Shown here: positions 13,501-25,000 of the stretch, piece by piece
How the letters are laid out: every line of letters starts with the position of its first letter
How positions within the stretch are numbered: the first letter of the stretch is position 1
DNA from: Rhopalosiphum padi
Taxonomy: Eukaryota > Arthropoda > Insecta > Hemiptera > Aphididae
Direction of reading: 5' to 3'
DNA: 64,000 nt
Assembly: GCF_020882245.1 (NCBI RefSeq)
Contig: NC_083597.1
Span: 40,278,652-40,342,651, forward strand
Notes under the pieces: model-generated
The model's input: only the letters and a program-made list of their open reading frames with translations
Database searches by the model: none
What the model was told of the DNA's origin: nothing
Position numbers and translations under genes: made by a program

Positions 13501-13912
13501 ACGGATCCATTAATAACTTCATTGATTCAGAGTTTTTGGTCATGTTTGTCCACATATTATACATGCTTTCATCATTAAATTTGTGATTATTAGTAATTAA
13601 TTTTGCAGCTTCTAAGTCTGTGGCATTTATGAGACCATATTCAAATTCATTGCTAATATTGTAAATTACCGTACAAAAACACGGAAAAGTGTATTCATTT
13701 TCTACCCTTGTGAAATTTTTGACATCCAGTAATGGGAAATTGCAAAAATTGTCGAGATTCAAATCTTTGAAATAGTTCACCAAACCGACTTTCCCAGATG
13801 ACATCATAAGTTGACTAATAGTTTTCTCAGTCGGTGCCGTCGACACATTCCAAATTTGCAATGTGACGACGATCAGTCCAGCGAGTATCAACCGTCTCCC
13901 GACTGTGATCAT
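10516..13912 (-). CDS. TGN38/TGOLN2-KCT2-like trans-Golgi membrane protein
   Basis: Predicted 388-residue type I membrane protein. Minus-strand exons in gene order: 13912-13375, 13315-13179, 11441-11261, 11173-11123, 11016-10865, 10623-10516; all GT-AG with matching phases. An N-terminal signal peptide (about 1-25) is followed by a lumenal domain with cysteines and N-glycosylation sequons (NFT, NIS, NAT, NMT). Next comes an acidic, Asn/Asp/Glu-rich low-complexity stretch (encoded at 11441-11261). One transmembrane helix spans about 330-349. The cytosolic tail begins NKKKIIALLIEGRRS and contains the sorting motif YSKV (376-379). The helix-end and tail signature (N-K-x-K-I-I-A-x-x-x-E-G-x-R-S, then a Y-x-x-hydrophobic motif) is that of vertebrate TGOLN2/KCT2, which cycle between the trans-Golgi network and the surface. 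The lumenal part is not recognisable by itself. Function is inferred from the tail. Confidence 0.85.
12270..12425. repeat. dispersed repeat fragment, copy 1
   Basis: Within an intron of gene B, a stretch ending in GATTCTGAGCGAAAATAATC then CAGCCTAT resembles 45830-45960, which has the order ...CATTCTGAGCAAAGACTGTT then CAGCTTAT. Similarity extends some 80-100 bp upstream with gaps. It looks like two diverged copies of one transposon-derived family; class unknown. Confidence 0.45.
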
Positions 13913-14627
13913 GTTATTGTTTCGCTATTATTTTTTGTCTTGTCGTCCAAACGTACTCGATCTCACATCATATAGTAAGCACTGAGTTTTGAAAAATTAA
14001 ACAAATGCTAAACACAAACGGAAATCTATGAGGACAAGTTCATCACACTCCACAAATCCAATGTCAACAAGTAATAATTATATTCCGAGTTGTGAGTCAT
14101 AAATTTACTCGAAAAAAAAAAAAAAAACCTGTACAAATACGGATACCTACCGAGTTAGGTAAAAAATACAAAACTACAACACACAACAGTACAACACAGT
14201 TACACACGACAATAAACTGAATAAACTGGAATGCCGAATATTTTATATTATCATATTGAAGGTACTGAAGTTGGTAGCAGCGCTCGTCGGTCTTGTTATC
14301 AGTATTTATTTTCGTTTTTACATTCTTGCTAGTAAACATAACCTATAATCATCTGGCCAGGCAAAACTCTTACGACGGCCGACATTTCAATATTCGATAA
14401 TAACTACACTATGCTAAACGTAAGTCGTAAGTAAACATTACGTATAACTGAAATTGATTAGCCATTAACAGGAACATCAGAAACAGAAGAATAAGAAACT
14501 ATTGAATTATTGACCGTAATGTCCAAAAAATTTGTATTGTTTAATATTTATTATTTATGTTATTAATTCGAATATATTATAAAAAAAAATAGTTTACGAG
14601 TGAGTCAAATTTAAAAAAAAGTATAAA
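13913..14627. promoter_or_regulatory. shared head-to-head promoter region of B and SNRNP40
   Basis: The start codons of gene B (minus) and SNRNP40 (plus) are 715 bp apart and diverge, so both promoters must lie here unless there are unseen 5' exons. The interval is AT-rich with one poly(A/T) run at about 14111-14126 and no clear TATA or initiator. Bidirectional control is inferred from the layout only. Confidence 0.5.
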
Positions 14628-17266
14628 ATGGTAAAGCGCAAGAGCGAAGTAGCTCTGGCTGACACCGAACAGAATAAATCAGTCAGAGAAAAGTATTTGA
14701 AGACCGATAAGGTAAGTCCAGTGAATCTTAGTAGGTTTGGCCATTAATATTTAGTTATGTCGATTTTGTTGAATTTAATTCTGTTTCGTTTACTGCAGTC
14801 CAATGTCCGCACATCGAGTCTTTATATGCCTATTATGGCATTGGAAGGTCACGATGGTGATATATTTGCCACAAAATTTCATCCCGAAGGGGATTACCTG
14901 GCGTCTTCGGGTTATGACAGAAAAATTTGTGAGTAAATGTTTGCCATTGTATACATTTATTTAAATAAACTTATCATGTTTCAGTCATATGGAGTGTGTA
15001 TGGCGAATGTGAAAACTTGGGAGTCCTCACTGGCCATTCCGGAGCTGTTTTAGATATGAAATTCTCCACTGACGGAACATTAATATACACAAGTAGTACT
15101 GATATGACTGTTTCTTTTTGGGATATTTACAAGGGTCAAAGAGTCAAGAAACTTAAAGGTATTCTATGATATTCATTTGTTATTGATTATTTAATAAGTA
15201 GTGAGTAATTTCAATATTTAGTATCTATATTGGTTATTGGTAATGATCTTAATGCATTTGTTTAGTATGAATGTACATGATATGTTGATTAATTTACTAA
15301 TAGGTCGTTAGTTTTTTTTAAGTGTTAAAAGTTTAATAAGAAAACTCACTTCTCAGGAATATATTTCAATATATACTACTTCATATAGCCAAACTTTTAA
15401 CAAATACATAACTATTAATTTAACGTTTCCTAATCATAGAATTGGAAATAATAAATTTATAGATTCATACCAAATAATTGACTAGTACTTGTTTCCATCT
15501 TTCATATTTTTTTTTGTTCTCATTTATATATAATAATTATTATAATTATTTGATTGAATGTAAAATATTTCTCTCTAACACAATTTGTTTTTGTAGGACA
15601 TACTGGGTTTGTTAATTCCTGTGACTCTGCAAGACGTGGACCTCAGATGATCACAAGTGCTTCAGATGATTGCACCATAAAAGTATGGGATCCTAGAAAA
15701 CGGGGAGGCGATGCAGTAACTACATTTAATAATAATTATCAAGTGATGTCTGTATGCTTTAATGATACAGCTGATCAAGTTATAACTGGTGGTCTAGATA
15801 ACGAAATAAAAGTAATATTATTATTTATATATTTTAGTATTACTAATGTAAAATGTTTAATATAACTGTTTATAATAGATTTGGGATTTACGTAAAAATG
15901 CGTTACTTCATCGTTTACCTGGCCATACGGATACAGTAACTGGACTTGAATTGTCACCTGATGGCTGTTATTTACTATCTAATGCAATGGATAATAGTTT
16001 GAGAATATGGGATGTGAGACCTTATGCACCTTCTGATAGATGTTTGAAAGTTTTCTCAGGGCATACTCATAATTTTGAAAAGGTAGATACATTGATATTT
16101 AAAAGAATATTAAGCATACATTTATTTAACTAATTTTATACTTATTTGATTTTAACTTGTTTTTTAATTTTTGTTATAAGAACTTATTGCGGTGTGCATG
16201 GTCACCTGACGGTTCAAAAGTGTCAGCGGGCTCAGCTGATAGATATGTGTATATTTGGGATGCAAATACTCGTAGAATATTGTATAAGTTGCCAGGTCAT
16301 AATGGAAGTGTAAACGATGTAGATTTCCATCCAAAAGAACCAATAAGTAAGTAAAATGATGATGTTTATAGGCTGTCTTATTAGGTAGTAATAGCATAGC
16401 ATATAATTGCAAAGTAGGGCAACTTATATAATGTCATGTTTATATAATTATTTTTAATAATAAGTTTAAGAATTTTTAATTACTGTTACAAGATAAACTA
16501 TAATTATTTTGATAGCATTGAATCTATTGTAAATGTTTGATGGTACTATAACTTGTCATTTTACAAATTTTTAAAGAGTAAATAATAAATTTATAAATTA
16601 CATATTACTGTAGTAATAGTAAAACACTATTTAATTTTAAATACAGATTTTTTTTTAATATTAGGAAGTGCGCTTATGTGAATGCAGTAAAAGGGTTAAT
16701 GTATGATAAAAATAGGGTTCTTTCTTTTAAATTAGTCTTAACATAACTATTATCATTTTAGAAAATTCTTGTAAGCGCCATGATTTACTTAAAATGAAAT
16801 AGATATTTTTCCACTGCAATCAACTATTTATGATCGAGTAACACATCCCCTACCTATTAAGGGATATTACTTATACTATATTCACTTGTATAAATGAGAA
16901 AAGTATCTTTTGTGTTAATTAATTAATGATTAGAAACAAATTACTTAGTGGATATTGAGTGAGCTAGATGAAAAACAAAAAATAACTTAGATCAGAAATG
17001 TTTAATGTTGTTGCTGGAATCGTTAATTTAAAATTAAATATTTAATCAATAGTCATTCAAGTATAATTGACTGGTTATTACTGTCTCATTGTATCTTATG
17101 GAAATATGTCACTAATGATAACAACTTTAAAAAATGTGTATGTAAATAATTAATATAACATGTCATGTGCATTTATCAATGAAATTGTTTGTTATTTATG
17201 ATTTTTATTTTTTTAGTTATGTCTGGATCCAGTGACAAAGTTGTATATCTTGGCGAGTTTGATTGA
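14628..17266 (+). CDS. SNRNP40: U5 snRNP 40 kDa WD40 protein
   Basis: Predicted 340 residues from seven exons: 14628-14711, 14799-14928, 14985-15158, 15597-15811, 15879-16082, 16181-16346, 17217-17266. All junctions are GT-AG and in phase. After a short basic N-terminus come seven WD40 blades. Diagnostic segments include GHDGDIFATKFHP (45-57), GHSGAV, the exact run VNSC..ARRGPQ, LLSNAMDN, WDVRP, HNFEKNLLRC, WSPDGSK, AGSADR and RRILYKLPGH. These follow the human U5-40K protein blade by blade, and the length (357 in human) fits. It acts in the nucleus as a scaffold in the U5 snRNP and spliceosome, next to PRPF8. The last intron (870 bp) splits the closing blade. No disruption seen. Confidence 0.97.
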
Positions 17267-17367
17267 ATCCATTTGAAACTGAACTGACCCTATTGTAATT
17301 TTAAATTTATATTAAGGTATTTAATTTTTTCACTACTTTGTATTTATACAATTAAATTCTGTCATAT

Positions 17368-17373
17368 AATAAA
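17368..17373 (+). terminator. poly(A) signal of SNRNP40
   Basis: AATAAA about 100 bp after the SNRNP40 stop codon; the first canonical hexamer in the 3' flank. Confidence 0.55.
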
Positions 17374-18214
17374 ATGTATGTTTATATTTTAAATTTTGAT
17401 TTTAGTATTTTATGTATTCATATTTAAAACCCACAAATATTGAAATATGTATACATTTTTATAAAATATTTTATATTCAGAGTATTGTTTATTTTTTAAA
17501 TTGTTCTTTGAACTATTGGATTATAAAATATTTTTAGGATGGTGGAAGTAGAAAAATAAAAATAATTTCATGAAGTTTGTAACCTTTTGTATAACATACA
17601 TTTTTTTTAAATATAAAAATCATTAATACACTGTAATGAGTGAATAATAGTTATTCACATAAAAAGAGGCAAATCTTTATGAAATTATTTTTATTAAATA
17701 CCAATTTACAGACTTTTAATAACCCTATACTAAAAAATAATTTACACTGGTATACTATTACATTAATTTGATAATTGTATTTAATACTGACTTATAATTC
17801 AAAAATAAATTGTTATTTACATAGTTACATAGGAATTGTGAAAAGTTTTAATTAATGATCTGCCTTGTGTAAATTGTAAAATAATGGTTTCAAGACTTTA
17901 AGTAGAATTAAAACATTTACATTGGTCTTAAAATTACATTTTGTTAATCATACAAGTATACATATAAATTTCAATCTTAACTTAATTGACATTATAATAT
18001 CTACGTCTTAAATTATATAGTTAAAAAATAAATTGGATATAGCTTTCATTTAAATAATATACTTTAAACTATTTTAGAAATAAAATACTTTTACTTTTTT
18101 TAAATTCATGCTATGTTTTTATATATTTTTAAATTTCTAGTATTTATTCAATTTACAAATTTACAATGTTTCATGTATGTATTTTTTTCTCCATTTATTG
18201 AATAATATAATAAC

Positions 18215-18656
18215 TAGTGATAGGTCAAACCCTGATTTTTTAAATCGAATCGAACTTTAAATTATTTTTTCAAACCGAACTTTCATATTTTCTACCGAAC
18301 CGAACCTAGAATCATTTTAATTCAAACTTGAACTTAATACTTTTTATCATTATTATTATTAATGGTACATACAGCTTATAAATTTCTATCGCTAATAGTC
18401 TAATTACTTCTAAAAAATTATTATCAATTTTTATTTTTTAAAAATAACTTTTGAAGAATTGTACAAATATTTGGTCTTTGAACTATCGTGGCCAGTAAAT
18501 CTGGTTCGAAAAATATTTTCAAGTTCAATTTTCAAACAGTAAAATATGTTTGATAGTTCGGTTTGAATTTTTTTCATGCCGAGTTCGAATTTCGAACCGA
18601 ACCGAATATTAAGGGTTCGGTTCGGTTCGAGATTCAAACAGTTTGACCCATCACTA
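18215..18656. mobile_element. hAT-type MITE with perfect 8-bp target duplication
   Basis: A 442-bp element bounded by terminal inverted repeats. The left end reads TAGTGATAGGTCAAAC; the right end, reverse-complemented, reads TAGTGATGGGTCAAAC, one mismatch in 16. Both sides are flanked by the identical octamer ATAATAAC (18207-18214 and 18657-18664). An 8-bp duplication with a TAGTG-type end is the hallmark of hAT transposons. Internally there are subterminal clusters of CGAACCGAACC-like repeats near both ends in opposite orientation (about 18243-18306 and 18591-18630), possible transposase-binding repeats. No transposase is encoded; it would need a partner element. The intact duplication suggests a fairly recent insertion. 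Confidence 0.88.
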
Positions 18657-19097
18657 ATAATAACAAAATTATTTTTTACTTTTCTACAATGCCCACATTA
18701 TTAAAAATACGGTAGGATTTTAATTAATTATAGTTAGTAACCCTAGTTTTCATGATGCATGTAAAAAATAAAAAATAGAAATTTAAAAGGGTTATTAACT
18801 ACAATTAATATTATATGCTGTATAAACTATGTAAGATGTATCATGAGTATATTAAAAGACATAATTAAATAATGTAATATTACAATTTAAATCTCAAATT
18901 GTCAGATGTCTTATGTCCATTGTTCACGATGTACCAAGCGTATTCTATATTTCTATAACTCTTATCACAATCATTAATGATAGTTACTATTAAAATATGA
19001 TTATTAGGTAATAAGCTTTTAATAAATAATAATAAATTATGTGTTATTTATATTGTAATTTCTAGTTGTATGCAGAGTACTGTGTCATCATTCTTAA

Positions 19098-22000
19098 TCA
19101 TTGTGAACAATAGCATCCTTCTTTGGAGTTTTCTTTGATCCAAGACAAATATTTGGCAACTCTTGTGTATACTCCAGGAAATCCAGGACGGGCACATCCG
19201 TGACCCCAGCTTACAATTCCTAAATGTAACAGATATCATATCATTATACAATCATTATATACTTTATGTCGTTTATACAGCATTCTGTCTTATAGTTTTT
19301 AGCAGAAAGTATATTGTATGATATGCACGGGTTAACGTTAAGGTAGTAACTTAAGTATATAAAACCTGTATAGCAGATTTTAAAGTCAATCAAGTTGGTT
19401 CTGGTGGATTAAAAGTAAAAAAGTTTTTTTAAATACCTAATCAAAACCCGAAATACTCACACACTCACAAAAAATAAATAGAATAGAAAAACTGTGATTT
19501 TTATGTTAAAGCAGTATTTGGCATTATTATCATAATAAATATAGTTTAAATATTGACTCATAAAATGATGGTTTTCTTATTTGTTTTCGACAGTTTAAAA
19601 AACAAATAACTGTAGATGCTTGAAATTTTCATCTAAATTTCTATATTATAATTTTCTAAATATTTTTAATGTTTTTTATTTATTTTTTATATTTTTTTTA
19701 GCTATGTATAAACATTTGTAATTTTCATTTTTTTTTAGTTTTTCTTTTATGGTAATTGTTAAATAATACAGTTTAAGTAATAGCCAATAGGTACTTACAC
19801 TATATACATTAAATTAAGTACAGCCAGTACAGGTATACCTAGGTACTTAATTTAATTCGAGCCGTGCAGGTCGTTGGCACTGTGTAGTATATAGTTCGCA
19901 ATAACGATACTTAAATCTACTTCTGTATTATAGTTATGTTATAACTTATAATATATAATTACTATCGTCCACATAATAATTGCCGACGGCAACCAATAAA
20001 TAAATTAATAATTATTATTATCAATAATTAATTATTGGTACCTACTTAAAACCCTATTATTCATAAATAACGTTTTGTTTATTTTATCTTCTAGATTTTT
20101 ATTTTTAAAATAAATTTTTGTATTTTAAAATACAGATATTAAATCTTCGGGTTACGGGAGCGAAGCCGCATACGATCTGTGAGCGAAACGGATTGGGGGC
20201 AGAGCGCGCTAGTTATATTGCCTATAATATAGGTCCTATATTATTATGGTATTATTTATTTATATTTTATATTTTAATATTATCTGTTGCATATTACACC
20301 ACGTAATAACACTAATACTACACTACTGCAGTATAAAATAAAATATTATGCAATGTTTTAAATTTATTGTCAAAATTCCGATCAACGTCAAACATATACT
20401 TATTGATTTGTATAAATTCATTAATTATCGTTTTATTGTTGCAAACCATCATTTAGCTCCCCCCCAAAATCCAATTCCGTTGCGTTATATACCTATAATA
20501 TATATATAATAATATATTTCCAAAAATACATCTATCCGCAGCATAATAATACGACGCATATTATTATATAGACAATAAATACGATAATAATTAAATGCGT
20601 ACCGATGATCTCGAACCGTTTGTTGTCCATGAGTCTCATCAGCGGTCCGCCGCTGTCGCCCTGGCAAGAGTCCTTGCCGCCCATTTCGTGCCCCGCGCAA
20701 ATCATGTTGTCCGTGATCAAATCGCCCGTGTAATTGGTTTTGGCGCACTCTTCGTTGTCAATGATCGGCACGTCCACCTGTCTCAGGTGACACGACGGAC
20801 TTCCGTTCTCATACAGCGTACCCCAACCCGCCGCCTTTCCTATACCGTTGCTGTATTTGTCGTCTGTAACATTATTCATAATATTGTCGTGTTATTATTA
20901 TTATTATTATTATATTGGTGAGTCGTGTATATCATAATTATTATATTTTATCATCGATAGCGATTTATATTTTATATTTGTATAGCACTATATAGCCTAT
21001 AAAAGTACATTGCAGAACAACTTTTGATATAGGTATACCGTACACATAAATCACAAGTATAATATTATTAAATACCATATTTAGAGACACTTGAAATTTA
21101 TAGCGATTTAAACGTTATTCCTTTATGTTGAAATAATTGTACATAGGTATTTGTTTTCTGTGAATTGTCAAAGCTTTTTTGGGGGGGTAGGAGGGGGGAT
21201 TGTAAACTCGGCATAACTACTACATGGAAATTGATGAAAAAAGGAAATTTTAAAGTCAGTCATGGTTTTAAATTACATAGGTACTTATAGGTTTTTTTTT
21301 TAATTTCTTGCAATTTTCCAGAGAATATCCCTCTGTAAAATAACCAATGTCTCGGAAAGGGATTCTTTCGTCGTTAGTCAATAGTTTGCCTCAGGGCTCA
21401 GACTAGTGGTCACCATACAGATTCAGGAATTAATCTGCAATAAATAATGTAGGTATGTATAATATATATATTGTGTTTATACTATTTACAATACACACCA
21501 AAACAAATCTCTGAGGAAATTAAACGTCGGTCGAATCACTATAAAACTATACAGAGCAACAGCGTATTCATATATATTTAAATCGATATCTGACTTGCAA
21601 GCCTTAAGCACACAAATAATTGCAGGACTGACAATAGCGTTTGATGTATTGGACTTTTCACGACTTGCACTGTGGGTGGTTTTCCGTGCGTTGTATATAT
21701 TATACGCGTAAATATGTATTACTTTGTTGGATTGTCGTTTACGCCCGCGTCGATGATGCGTCATTGCTATGAACTGAATACATAATTATTAATTATGAAA
21801 ACCGATTTTGTAGAAAGACTAACGGGTGCTCTGCAATACTGTGTATAATTTAGGTACTTATTTTAAATCAACTGCTCATGTCTTATATTTAAAAATTTGT
21901 TTATAATTAAGGGCCCTATACGGGTCAGTCGGGTCATATACGGGTTTCTCGTTTGAAAACGATTAATTAGGCTTATTATTGAGCAGGTTTCTATTCATCC

Positions 22001-25000
22001 AGATTATTTAAACTCCTTGATTACGAGTTACGAGTGGTGGAAGAAAATATTAATAAAATATATCCGTTTTTCTTTATCCCTAACATATGTGTCTAAACTT
22101 AGTTTATATATGGCTGAAGATCATCTGCAATATTGTTTAATTGTTATAAATTCGATAATTTATACATTAAGCCAATGTTAAAATGTTATAATTTTCTTTT
22201 TAAGATAACATATTATATGATTATTAGTGTACTTAGCCCTATTTTTATTGAGTGGGGGGGGGAAAGAGCTGAGAAATTGTGTTACCTTAACTAACCAAAA
22301 GTATTTCATAAAAAAATGTCTACCTTAAAAAATTAGTCATGGCGGGGTTATCCCCACCAAGTTTGTACGCCACTACATCTTGCAATAATTTATAATATGA
22401 AATATCTAATCGTTAAAAAACATTTAATTAAAAAGACCTCTCTAGAATTTTTTTAATAAGAAAACTATTGAGAAAATTTCTTACTTTGAAATATAAAATT
22501 AAAAATACAAATTAATGTTTGAAAAAAAATTGTTAATACTCAGTGTAGGTACCTACTCTGAATAATGTACATTAAATGTAGGCGGAGTATTAATTTAATA
22601 AAAATGTTTATTTAACATTATACGTACTTGCATCAGTCGGTAAACAAACGGGCTTTATGGTCGCGGACATCGGCACTCGGTCATTGAGTCGTAATAGCGC
22701 CAAATCGTTTTGGAAATTCAGGTAACTGAACTCACCTACGATAGACCTCAAGACGAAACGGGTTTCTGGTTTTCTGGTGGCATTGCAATAATCGTGTTCG
22801 CCAAAGGTGACTTTGATCAGTGGCCAAAAGAATCTACAAATAAGAAATTATAATATATATATATATATATATACCGCGAACGGAGTTATTTGGTTGTAGT
22901 TATTGTTATTTGCACACATGATAATAATTTTAATAGTCAATCCTCGAAAAATTATAATAATCATGAGTTCGGAAACAAAAGTTATAAATTATTCCGATTT
23001 TTATTTACAGTTAATACTAACTAATTCTAAAAGTAATGTTTATCATAGAAGAAAAAATAATGATTAAACGAAATATTCATTGATATTCATTTTTATATTC
23101 TTCAAATTCAAATATAATGTATATTATACACTACAAAATAACGTTATAGTAAATTAGCTTCTTAGCTAGATAATTTCTGAGTTCAAGTTTTGTTTAGTTT
23201 AGCTACTATTATTTTTTTGTTTATAGGTAATCTCGTTGTGACTGGTAACTAAATATAACTAAATGAGACTTTATAAAAAGGATACCAGAAAACTGTACGG
23301 AAAGCAAACTAAAATATTATGTATTATGTATTCTATCTTCGCCTTTTAATTTTAAAGTGATACGAAACAGTTTTAAGTTTTAACGCATTTAAGAATTTTC
23401 CTACATCAAAGAATTATATTTAGGGTTGAATTTTTAGTTTTATAAAACAAATAATGAGGACTCAAACATGTATGTTAAGTTTATTTGTTTATTTGCATTG
23501 AATCCTAAGTGAACTTTTCTGTGTTTAATGTTTAATGTTTATTGTTTTATATATATATTATATATAGGTACATTGATGTACATTTAATAACCGAAAGGAA
23601 AATACGAATTTTTGGAGTTTATTAAGCTCGCTTTTGGAATGTACATTACAACACAGAACATAAAACATAAATTTCTCAAGTTATTTCAAATCAGAGAAAT
23701 AGTATGTAGCAAATTAAAATAATAAAATGCACCAATATAAATGTACGTACTTATATGGCTGTATATAATATGTAAAAATAATTTTAATTTATCAATATTC
23801 TGTAAATCACATTATAGTACATTATTATCTAATATATTATAATCATGAATATTAAGAATGCATGAATCATTAACTATAAAATAGATTGTACATTTTCGAG
23901 ATTTTAACAAATTTCTTAAAAATGTATAAAACTTAAAAAAAAATTATGAGTAGGTATGTATTTTTCATATTATTTACCTAATTAATAAATGAACAATTTA
24001 CGAGGAACCTTTTATCGAACTTTCGAGCATTTTATCCAAAAACATAATTTTATCATATGCAAATTAAAATAAAACAAAAACAAGTTGAAAATTTAAAATA
24101 TTTATGAATAACTCAAAAAGAGCTAAATTATTTTTAAAATTATTTTGTGTCTATAGTTAATGCTAACATAAATATTCAGTGAAAAGTTCAAGTCTTTCGA
24201 ACACGAGATCTAAGATGTTTCATATGTCCATATCGTGTACTAATTACTAAATAGTGAAAAAAACGTATGCTTTAAATCTATGAGTTATACAAATCATCAT
24301 TATCGTCATTGTACAAATGCAGTTGTAATTGGTACCCTTTGACACAGTGAGCGGCTGTCAGCACGTATCTATCGTTGATCAGTGTACCGCCGCAGTAGAA
24401 TTGATTGAAATACGACAGACGGACCATCCAGGGGTATTCGTGCACGCCCGATGGTTCGCCGCCCACGATCTTCGTGTCGACGTTCGGAGATCCGCAACCT
24501 GTTTAAATTTTTCGCACAAAACACGTGTAGGTATTAAACATTTTAAAGTTTAAAATCTGTTTTAAAATAGCGAGTGTATATAATAAAATGTATAGTGTCG
24601 AAAAGAAAATACGACTTTAAAATATTATACGAAAGCACATTACCATCGATTAATATTCTATTATGATATTGTGCACGTGTAGAGTATGTTTAATAATTAT
24701 ATGTCAATTTATGTCAATATATTATTATGATAAATGGTGTTAGGTATGATGTGTATATCGCAGGTTTGAATTTTGGTTAACAATTTTCACAATTATTTAT
24801 CCGAATACTTCGTTATATTTCTCTTAGATTAATTTATAAATTTTAATTTATTTTAAATAAGAAATTATATTATTTTTGAAGGATCAAATTTCTTTGTAAA
24901 GACTTTTCGGTACACTTTTACGGAGAATTTTTTCTAACCTCTTTACAATATATTATACAATATGGATAATGGACGATAATGGGCCTGACTGTTGACTGCA

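Larger units (their letters stand above)
17267..19097. other. intergenic, SNRNP40 to protease D; holds a MITE
   Basis: AT-rich gap between the SNRNP40 stop and the 3' end of protease D. It contains the SNRNP40 poly(A) signal and the hAT-type MITE described separately. No additional gene was found. Confidence 0.6.
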
